Positions 24,331 through 33,782 of a stretch of 64,000 bases of DNA are shown here, one piece after another; position 1 is the stretch's first letter; each line of letters starts with the position of its first letter. The DNA lies in the NCBI RefSeq assembly GCF_005144745.1, contig NZ_SWKK01000008.1, forward strand, positions 372,001 through 436,000. Reading direction: 5' to 3'. Below the pieces are notes generated by a model. It was not told where the DNA came from and ran no database searches. It saw only the letters and a list, made by a program, of their open reading frames with translations. This stretch comes from Flavobacterium sp. ASW18X. GTDB lineage: Bacteria; Bacteroidota; Bacteroidia; Flavobacteriales; Flavobacteriaceae. Position numbers and translations under genes: made by a program.

Positions 24331-26121
24331 TTATTGTTCTATGACAATTTTACCATAAACAACATCCTCTATGGTTAAAATGTAAATACCATTTGCTAAA
24401 GAAGAAGTGTCTATAAAATTACCATTGTAGCTGCCCGTTAACGCCTCTTTTCCTGCTAGGGTATGGAATTGATATCTACTCCCCTCTACTCCATTTGTTA
24501 TTTGCAACTGGTTACTTGTTGGGTTAGGATGAGCTACCACTACCTTAGTTTCTGTAATATTAGTCTGTAAACTTACCATGGCGCTTACTTTTTTTAAAGT
24601 AATCTTATCCAAGTTCCATTGCCATGCGTCTTTACCAGCTTTTATCCTTAGGATATGATTGCCAGCCGTAAAATTAGCACGTTGTGGGGCAGTAAAGTCA
24701 GAAAAAGAATTCCAATTACCGGTACTTGCTAAGGTATTTGTAAAGAAGGGCGTGTTTACAATACCAAATTCAATACTTCTGTTGGCAAGTGGAGTTGCAT
24801 AGGTATAGGTAACTTCATAAGCACCACTCTCAGGGATATTTATAAGGTAATCCATATAATCACCACCATTAACATAATTAATAATAGTACCTGCTTTGTT
24901 TGCTCCAAAAGGAACTAAGCCATCATTAAAAGAACCGTTAGTAGCGGAAAACCTTTCTGCTTGTATGGTAATACTATTTCCAGTGGCGTTAGTGTCAACA
25001 GGTTTATATGTTCTAATCCAATCCACCTTCATAGTATTACGCGCAGGATTGTTTAGTTGAGCATCTGTAGGGGTACGGTTGGCCTCCACGTGCCAATTCT
25101 GTGACTCCACATTAATTATAATATCCATCTCTTTAGTAAATCCATTGCCATTCTGATAGTTGTAAGGGTCTATTATACTAACAGAACTTGCATTACTAGC
25201 TGCTTGTAGTGTACTCAAAGAATAATTACTTGCTGTTGCATAGGTAATCATTTTTTGAAAACCAGTCGCAGCATCAAAATCTAGTTGACCATTAGTCATG
25301 GTAGGATAGGTATAGCTCCAGGTCCCGTTTCTGTTGGTGGCAACGGCCTTATCATATAAAACTCTAACCAAATTACCATCAATATAATATTCAAAATGGG
25401 TAGGGCTAATCCAATGCACCCCAATCCTTACATAGCGCCTATTTCCATTATTCCAATGGTAAGAGCCCCAATCAGAAACTCCGTTTTGGCTCCACCAGCT
25501 GTCAAAATCCCTAGGTTGATAATCCGTAAACGGTTGTCTTACAAAAGAATGATGGCTTAAATGTATAAATTCAGAAAAGAAAGCATTGCCTTGTTCATTA
25601 CCCCCATAACATTCTATAATATCTATTTCTTGTGTATCGTCTGGACTCAATAACCAGACATCAGAGGCCAAAACAATATCCGCTACGCTTACCCAAGCTT
25701 CTACAAAAACGGGGTATTTAACCCTAGAATTACTCGTGATACAACCTGCATTAATACCATCATTAGGTCTATTCATTTTATTAGGTAGCACAGATATAGG
25801 TTGTGGCTCATTAGCGGTTTTCCATCTAGAGGCTTTAAAAACCAAGTCAGTACCATTAACAGAAACATGATTGTATTTCCAATAGGTTGTACCTGGACCA
25901 TCCCACCCGTAATGGTAAAAATTGTACCATTTACCACTACCAAAATTACTTTTAGCGTTGGTTGCATTAAATTGATAGTTAAAATCATCCGAAGCACTGG
26001 GGACTAATTGCCATGTTTTATTGGCGCCTGGATATGCAGGTACAGGAAAATTGTTCCATTCTTGTGCAAAGGCTAGCGATGCTATTAGAAGAAGGTAAGC
26101 ACTTAAAACTAATTTTTTCAT
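24331..26121 (-). CDS. Secreted beta-agarase (GH16) with CBM6 and type IX sorting domain
   Basis: The 596-residue protein begins with a signal peptide (MKKLVLSAYLLLIASLAFAQ). Residues 21-375 are a GH16 domain of the beta-agarase kind (VPAYPGANKTWQLVPSASDD, FHLSHHSFVRQPFTDYQP-like segment). The catalytic motif EIDIIE gives nucleophile Glu165, helper Asp167 and acid/base Glu170. Compared with agarases I remember (such as Aga16B) it has an extra loop near residues 275-315. Residues 385-515 look like a CBM6 module (ITIQAERFSATNG, GGDYMDYLINIPESG, WQWNLDKITLKK). The last 70 residues are a type A sorting domain of the type IX system (HPNPTSNQLQI, ANGIYILTIE, GKIVIEQ). It should cut agarose outside the cell. 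It has no SusC/SusD partner or other agar genes beside it. Confidence 0.9.
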   Translation of the reverse strand: MKKLVLSAYLLLIASLAFAQEWNNFPVPAYPGANKTWQLVPSASDDFNYQFNATNAKSNFGSGKWYNFYHYGWDGPGTTYWKYNHVSVNGTDLVFKASRWKTANEPQPISVLPNKMNRPNDGINAGCITSNSRVKYPVFVEAWVSVADIVLASDVWLLSPDDTQEIDIIECYGGNEQGNAFFSEFIHLSHHSFVRQPFTDYQPRDFDSWWSQNGVSDWGSYHWNNGNRRYVRIGVHWISPTHFEYYIDGNLVRVLYDKAVATNRNGTWSYTYPTMTNGQLDFDAATGFQKMITYATASNYSLSTLQAASNASSVSIIDPYNYQNGNGFTKEMDIIINVESQNWHVEANRTPTDAQLNNPARNTMKVDWIRTYKPVDTNATGNSITIQAERFSATNGSFNDGLVPFGANKAGTIINYVNGGDYMDYLINIPESGAYEVTYTYATPLANRSIEFGIVNTPFFTNTLASTGNWNSFSDFTAPQRANFTAGNHILRIKAGKDAWQWNLDKITLKKVSAMVSLQTNITETKVVVAHPNPTSNQLQITNGVEGSRYQFHTLAGKEALTGSYNGNFIDTSSLANGIYILTIEDVVYGKIVIEQ

Positions 26122-28800
<2,679 letters not shown>

Positions 28801-28822
28801 AAGTGTTTAAGTACATAAAACT

Positions 28823-28852
28823 AAAAGCGACCTGTTGATCCAGGTCGCTTTT
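28823..28852. terminator. Bidirectional terminator between katG and the TonB receptor
   Basis: Perfect 12-base arms AAAAGCGACCTG (28823-28834) and CAGGTCGCTTTT (28841-28852), a 6-base loop and a T run follow. It is placed 22 bases after the katG stop and directly before the receptor stop on the minus strand. Confidence 0.88.
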
Positions 28853-28853
28853 T

Positions 28854-30920
28854 TTATAAGCTATACTTGACATGTAAGCCAATATAAAAATTGCGACCAT
28901 TGCCTGGATAAAAATACCTGGGCTGGCTTCCACCAAAACCAACAGCATTTATTAGTACAGACTGGGCATAATTGGTGTCAAAAATATTATTTACGCCAAT
29001 GGTAAATTGTGTTTCTAAAATAGGACTTAGTTTGGGGGTAAAGTAAATTTTAGTGTGGAAGATGTTATAAGCATCGCTATAAATGGTATTTGCATCGTCT
29101 AAAGGTATTTCTGCCACGTAATTGTGATTAAGATACCATCCAAACTTTTGTAAATGTTGTAAGCTAAAACCTGTGTTTAGTCGGTGTTTGGGTACGCCTG
29201 TTAGCGCGTTTCCATTATAGTTAGTGCCATCGTTCACAAATTCGTTAAACTGATGTAGACTTAGGGTGTAGTTGGCATACGGCTGTAAGTCCCACTTTGG
29301 TGCTAATGTAAAATTGGATTTAAGGTCTAGTTCTAACCCCTTATGCGTTGTTTTCCCTGCGTTTTTACCAATAAATTGGTCTTCTCCTACCCGTTCTGCT
29401 ACTAAAAGATCCTTCACTTTCATGAGGTATGCATTAGCAGTTAGGTTAATTCTATTTTTGAAAAGCGATTGTTCTATACCTATTTCATAATTCCAACCAG
29501 TTTCTTGAGCAATATCCGGATTTATAACTCCATCTGGGGTTAAAGTTTCTTCTAAGTTTGGATTAGAAAATCCACGGCTTACATTCGCAAAAAGCGAGCC
29601 ATGAGTCATGGCGTATTGTAAACCAAAAGTTGGGTTGTAGATGGGGTCAAATTTGCGCTCCGCAGAGCTATCAGTACCATCGGTTACAAAGCGGTCGTTA
29701 AAATCGTAAGACGTGGTGTTAACGGATAATCCTACTTGTGCCGTTAATTTATCAGATAGCGGATAATTATAGTTTGCAAAGCCAAACCATTGCGTTCTAA
29801 ACTCTTTATTTTCACTTAGTTTATCGCCTTGTAAACTACCGTTATCGTTGTTCTCTCGGTATAAATTTTCAAAGGTTTCCCAAAAATATTCGTCCTTATA
29901 AAGTTCCGTTCCAAAACTAAAGTTACCCCCTAAGGCTTTCCCTTTAAAAACGGAACGTAAACCAAATCCGCTAGTAAATTCATCTAAAATGTTAAAAGGT
30001 CTTGGTTCAAAGTGGTCTAGATACGTATAAAAAACACTGGTGCTGTTGGTTAGCTTAGGGTTAAAACTATAGGTGTAGTTTACTCCCGCTAAAGTATACT
30101 TGTTAGCCTCAAAGCCCTGAGCAGCATTCCAGTTTGCCGCTGCAACTTCAGGATTATTCTCGAAATCAGTTTTATTTATGGAGCTAGGAATCTGAGCTAC
30201 ATAGTCTATGTAATTCACCAAAACATCTAGTTTGCTCTTTTTATTAAGTAAAACGCCAAGGTTTACTAAAATACCATCACGGTCAAAAGAATTGTTTTGT
30301 CTATACCCGTTGGTACTAATGCTATTATAGCTCACATTTAGGTGCAATTTATCGGTTTGCTGGCTTAAACTTATATTCTCTTTTAATAATTGATAAGAAC
30401 CTAAAGTAGTGCTGCTTTTAAGTTCAGAATTACCAGCATTTGGAGCTTTACTATTTAAAATTATAGCGCCACCTAAATTAGCGCCATAACTGCCACCTTT
30501 GGGTCCTTTTATAACTTCAATATGGCCTAAGGTTGCTAAATCATAAGCTTCTATAGAAGAAAACCCACTACCATTTGTTACAGGAATATTGTTAAAGTAC
30601 AACCGTAATTTATCCGTCCCATATAGTGTTCTAGCGCCAATTCCCCGCATGGTAATGCGGTTAGTATTCAAAGCTCCAGAAAGTACATGGACCCCGGGAA
30701 TCTGATTTAATACTTGCGGAGCGTCTAAAGGGGCAAAAGCATCAATTTGTGCTGAGGTTATGCTGCTAGAGGGGGTAATGCCATAAGCATTTTTAATGGT
30801 GAGCGATTTAGATAAAATAACTTCGTCTAAAAAGGTGATAGAATCTTGTTGAGCGCTAAGTTGTTGCCCAGTAAAAAGCAATACAACTATCGGTAATATC
30901 CATGGAAAATAAACTTTCAT
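28854..30920 (-). CDS. TonB-dependent receptor, iron-complex type
   Basis: From the ATG at 30920 the protein has 688 residues and starts with a signal peptide (MKVYFPWILPIVVLLFTGQQ, cut before QQDS). A TonB-box-like LDEVILS is followed by a plug domain with QVLNQIPGVHVLSGALNTN, ITMRGIGARTLYG and IEVIKGPKGGSYGANLGGAI. The barrel ends with YPGNGRNFYIGLHVKYSL and a terminal hydrophobic residue. There is no carboxypeptidase-like N-terminal domain, so it resembles siderophore or iron-citrate receptors rather than SusC. A longer frame to 31031 would overlap the divergent exonuclease gene and is rejected. No iron-box or siderophore genes lie nearby, so the substrate is open. Confidence 0.88.
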   Translation of the reverse strand: MKVYFPWILPIVVLLFTGQQLSAQQDSITFLDEVILSKSLTIKNAYGITPSSSITSAQIDAFAPLDAPQVLNQIPGVHVLSGALNTNRITMRGIGARTLYGTDKLRLYFNNIPVTNGSGFSSIEAYDLATLGHIEVIKGPKGGSYGANLGGAIILNSKAPNAGNSELKSSTTLGSYQLLKENISLSQQTDKLHLNVSYNSISTNGYRQNNSFDRDGILVNLGVLLNKKSKLDVLVNYIDYVAQIPSSINKTDFENNPEVAAANWNAAQGFEANKYTLAGVNYTYSFNPKLTNSTSVFYTYLDHFEPRPFNILDEFTSGFGLRSVFKGKALGGNFSFGTELYKDEYFWETFENLYRENNDNGSLQGDKLSENKEFRTQWFGFANYNYPLSDKLTAQVGLSVNTTSYDFNDRFVTDGTDSSAERKFDPIYNPTFGLQYAMTHGSLFANVSRGFSNPNLEETLTPDGVINPDIAQETGWNYEIGIEQSLFKNRINLTANAYLMKVKDLLVAERVGEDQFIGKNAGKTTHKGLELDLKSNFTLAPKWDLQPYANYTLSLHQFNEFVNDGTNYNGNALTGVPKHRLNTGFSLQHLQKFGWYLNHNYVAEIPLDDANTIYSDAYNIFHTKIYFTPKLSPILETQFTIGVNNIFDTNYAQSVLINAVGFGGSQPRYFYPGNGRNFYIGLHVKYSL

Positions 30921-30958
30921 CGGTATAAAAATGGCTATTTTTAAAGCAAATTTAGAGG

Positions 30959-31720
30959 ATGAAGATAGTATCTTATAACGTAAACGGCATACGAGCAGCA
31001 TTAAATAAAGGTTTTTTAGATTGGTTGGCAACGGTAGACCCAGATGTGGTATGCTTGCAAGAGACTAAAGCCATGAAAGCGCAATTAGACCTGGACTTGT
31101 TTGCGGAGGCGGGTTACGAGCATAACTATTGGTTTAGCGCCCAAAAAAAAGGGTATAGCGGTGTGGCTTTACTCTGTAAAAAACAACCAGACCATATAGA
31201 GTACGGCACAGGTATAGACTATATGGATTTTGAAGGTAGAAACATAAGAGCAGATTTTGGGGATATTTCTGTTATGAGTATGTACTTACCTTCCGGAACC
31301 AATATAGCACGCTTAGATCACAAATTAATGTACATGGCAGATTTTCAAAAGTATGCAGATACACTTAGGAAAACACATCCTAATTTAGTGGTTTGCGGGG
31401 ATTACAATATTTGCCACCAACCAATTGATATTCATGACCCAGTGCGTAACAAAAATGTTTCTGGATTTTTACCTGTAGAACGGGAGTGGATAGGAGATTT
31501 TATAGCAAGTGGTTTTATAGATAGTTTTAGAGCATTTAATACAGAACCAGATAACTACACATGGTGGAGCTATCGTGCAAATGCTAGAGCAAACAATAAG
31601 GGATGGCGCTTGGATTATGGAATGGTAAACAGTTCTTTAAAAGATAGACTTAAGCGTTCTGTTATTTTGTCAGAGGCCAAACACAGTGACCATTGCCCTA
31701 TTTTATTAGAGATAGATTAG
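30959..31720 (+). CDS. xth: Exodeoxyribonuclease III
   Basis: The 253-residue protein is of the ExoIII/AP-endonuclease family: VSYNVNGIRAAL at the N-terminus, Glu35 in CLQETKA, the central GDYNICHQPIDIHDP and the C-terminal catalytic SDHCPILLE. It removes nucleotides from 3' ends and cuts at abasic sites in base-excision repair. The start ATG is preceded by AGAGG. It diverges from the TonB receptor gene with 38 bases between starts. Confidence 0.95.
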   Translation: MKIVSYNVNGIRAALNKGFLDWLATVDPDVVCLQETKAMKAQLDLDLFAEAGYEHNYWFSAQKKGYSGVALLCKKQPDHIEYGTGIDYMDFEGRNIRADFGDISVMSMYLPSGTNIARLDHKLMYMADFQKYADTLRKTHPNLVVCGDYNICHQPIDIHDPVRNKNVSGFLPVEREWIGDFIASGFIDSFRAFNTEPDNYTWWSYRANARANNKGWRLDYGMVNSSLKDRLKRSVILSEAKHSDHCPILLEID

Positions 31721-31793
31721 AAATAACAATGTTTTAAAAGGTTTTAGGGCGATGTTGTCCTAATTTTACCCATTTAGAATTTATTAAATCAAG

Positions 31794-32834
31794 ATGAAGT
31801 ATACCAGATTACCCAATACCAATATTAGAGTAAGTAAAATTTGTTTAGGGACTATGACTTGGGGCAGACAAAATTCTGAAGAAGAAGGTCATGCCCAAAT
31901 GGATTTTGCATTAGATAAGGGGGTCAATTTTTTTGATACGGCAGAACTATATCCAGTGCCAGCCAAAAAAGAGTTGTATGCGGTTACAGAAGAAATAATC
32001 GGTAGATGGTTTGTAAAAACAGGCAATAGGGAAAAGGTAGTACTGGCAACTAAAATTGCGGGAAATGGGGATTATACAAAATTCATTAGAACTACAGGTT
32101 TTGCTAAGGACGCTTTAATTACGGCGGTTGAAGGCAGTTTAAAGCGCTTGCAAACAGATTATATAGATTTATATCAATTACATTGGCCAGAACGCGATAC
32201 CAACTATTTTGGTAAACGTGGTTATGATGCAGACCAGCACGATTTTTGGGAGGACAATATTCATCAAGTATTAGAAACGTTGAGGGATTTGGTACAACAA
32301 GGTAAAATTAGAGAAGTTGGTATCTCTAATGAAACGCCTTGGGGCGCCATGCGTTACTTAGAAGAGAGTAAGGTGCATCAGGATTTACCGCGCATGCAAA
32401 CCATACAGAATCCGTACAATTTACTTAACCGATTGTTTGAAGTTGGTCTATCAGAAGTTGCCATGAGAGAACGTATAGGGCTTTTGGCATACTCCCCTAT
32501 GGGTTTTGGGACACTAAGTGGTAAATATTTAGGAGAAGTACCACCAAGAAAGGGACGGGTAACTTTATTTCCGCAATACAATAGATATAGCAATGAGAAT
32601 GCTGTTGCGGCTACTAGAAAATATGCTGCTTTAGCAGAAGAACATGGATTGTCTTTAGCGCAAATGGCATTAGCTTTTGTAAACACAAGACCGTTCTTAA
32701 CCAGTAATATTATTGGTGCAACATCTTTAGAACAGCTAGATGAAAACATAGCTTCTATTAACATAACCCTGCCCAATACCATTTTAGAGGGGATAGAAGA
32801 AATACACAATACAATTCCAAACCCTTCGCCTTAA
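31794..32834 (+). CDS. Aldo/keto reductase (Tas-like)
   Basis: The 346-residue protein is an NADP-dependent aldo/keto reductase of the Tas/YajO branch: the opening MKYTRLPNTNIRVSKICLGT, catalytic Asp and Tyr in FDTAELYPVP, and YQLHWPERDTNYFGKRGYD, which is typical for Tas. The catalytic Lys lies in VLATKIAGNG and the C-terminal NADP site in NIIGATSLEQLDENI. The natural substrate is unknown. Its stop overlaps the convergent Lrp-type regulator gene by four bases. Confidence 0.9.
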   Translation: MKYTRLPNTNIRVSKICLGTMTWGRQNSEEEGHAQMDFALDKGVNFFDTAELYPVPAKKELYAVTEEIIGRWFVKTGNREKVVLATKIAGNGDYTKFIRTTGFAKDALITAVEGSLKRLQTDYIDLYQLHWPERDTNYFGKRGYDADQHDFWEDNIHQVLETLRDLVQQGKIREVGISNETPWGAMRYLEESKVHQDLPRMQTIQNPYNLLNRLFEVGLSEVAMRERIGLLAYSPMGFGTLSGKYLGEVPPRKGRVTLFPQYNRYSNENAVAATRKYAALAEEHGLSLAQMALAFVNTRPFLTSNIIGATSLEQLDENIASINITLPNTILEGIEEIHNTIPNPSP

Positions 32835-33310
32835 GAAAATAATGCGTTGTCAGGGGAAAAAGAGATATGTCTAGACAGTTTCTCTTCCAAGGAAAGAAAG
32901 GAATCTATTTTTTTAATGCCTTTTATGGTGAGAATTTCTTGCTGATAAACGTTTCTAAAATGGATGCTGTCTTGCGTATGTACCTTTACCAAAACATCAT
33001 ACTTGCCATTAATATGATGAATTTTAACTACTTCTTTTATGGTGGCTAATTGGTCTATCACTTTAACATAATCTACAGGGTTGTTTAGATGGAGCATTAA
33101 AAAAGTGGTCATTTTGCAATTTATAGCAGCATAATCTAGTTCTAGTGTTGCTCCTTTTATAAAGCCCATCTCTGTCATTTTTTTTACCCGAGCATGTACT
33201 GTGCCAGATGAAATGATAAGTTTTTTGGCAATTTCTGTATAAGGCATTTGCGCATTTTTTGTCAGGAAGTCTACTATTTGGTAGTCTATGTGGTCCATTT
33301 TTTGTTTCAT
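32831..33310 (-). CDS. Lrp/AsnC-family transcriptional regulator
   Basis: The 159-residue protein has an N-terminal AsnC-type HTH (residues 5-60, IDYQIVDFLTKNAQMPYTEI, SSGTVHARVKKMTEMG). A RAM effector domain follows (70-150, TFLMLHLNNPVDYVKVIDQL, HINGKYDVLVKVHTQDS). Such regulators bind an amino acid or related molecule and act as multimers. An alternative start at Met5 (33298) is possible. The gene faces the TonB receptor gene across a 472-base gap, so either could be its target; that is speculation. Confidence 0.88.
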   Translation of the reverse strand: MKQKMDHIDYQIVDFLTKNAQMPYTEIAKKLIISSGTVHARVKKMTEMGFIKGATLELDYAAINCKMTTFLMLHLNNPVDYVKVIDQLATIKEVVKIHHINGKYDVLVKVHTQDSIHFRNVYQQEILTIKGIKKIDSFLSLEEKLSRHISFSPDNALFS

Positions 33311-33518
33311 ATGGCTTAATAGGTTGATGATTAATGTGCTAGGCTATTAAAGATACGTGCCTTTGTAAAAAAATAACAGATGCAACTATTAAAAATCAAC
33401 GGTATAAATTAACACATCGTTAATAAAAAACCGTTTAAATCTCATATTCATAAAAAAGCCATTTTTAATAATAAATACCAGTATTGCAATTTGTTGACAG
33501 GCATTCTCTAAATCATTT

Positions 33519-33527
33519 TAAAATTTG
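33519..33527 (+). promoter_or_regulatory. Possible promoter for the structured leader and TonB receptor
   Basis: TAAAATTTG resembles TAnnTTTG with one extra base, and TTGAC at 33494-33498 lies upstream at roughly the -33 distance. If real, the transcript would have a leader of about 250 bases before the receptor ATG at 33783. Confidence 0.3.
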
Positions 33528-33668
33528 CAGAAATAACTGTAAAAACTAAAAATATAGTAGTTTTTTACATTGTTGCTAGGGTTAAAAAAGGCACTAGATA
33601 AATATGTTAATTTTTTAATATTCAAAACGCTAACTAAATTGGCACTAATCAGTTATGCGATTGTATGA

Positions 33669-33768
33669 TTGAGGTTTTGAGTTTCCGGAACTTGAATTCA
33701 ATGAAGAATTTCCCCCTTGATTAAAAGAGTAATCAGATAGGGAGTATGGCTTCATGAAATAACCTTAA
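33669..33768 (+). ncRNA. Candidate structured 5' leader (riboswitch-like) before a TonB receptor
   Basis: Four nested helices can be drawn in order. P1 is TTGAGGTT (33669-33676) with AACCTTAA (33761-33768), with one G-U. P2 is TTC plus ATGAAG (33697-33706, one bulged A) with CTTCATGAA (33750-33758). P3 is CCCT (33714-33717) with AGGG (33739-33742). P4 is TGATTA (33718-33723) with TAATCA (33730-33735) and a 6-base loop. A palindrome TTCCGGAA (33683-33690) sits in the P1-P2 joint. The closing arm of P1 ends 14 bases before the ATG, close enough to affect ribosome access. I do not recognise a known riboswitch class. The rest of the gap (33311-33668) is AT-rich and shows only the possible promoter. 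Confidence 0.45.
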
Positions 33769-33782
33769 AAATCCGAAAACTT

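Noticed and set aside
30921-31031. Longer N-terminus for the TonB receptor at 28854
   Set aside because: It would overlap the start of the divergent exonuclease III gene, and the signal peptide begins exactly at the ATG at 30920.
33669-33768. SAM, cobalamin, TPP or FMN riboswitch before the TonB receptor
   Set aside because: None of the core sequences of these classes that I can recall is present; the region is kept only as an unclassified structured-leader candidate.
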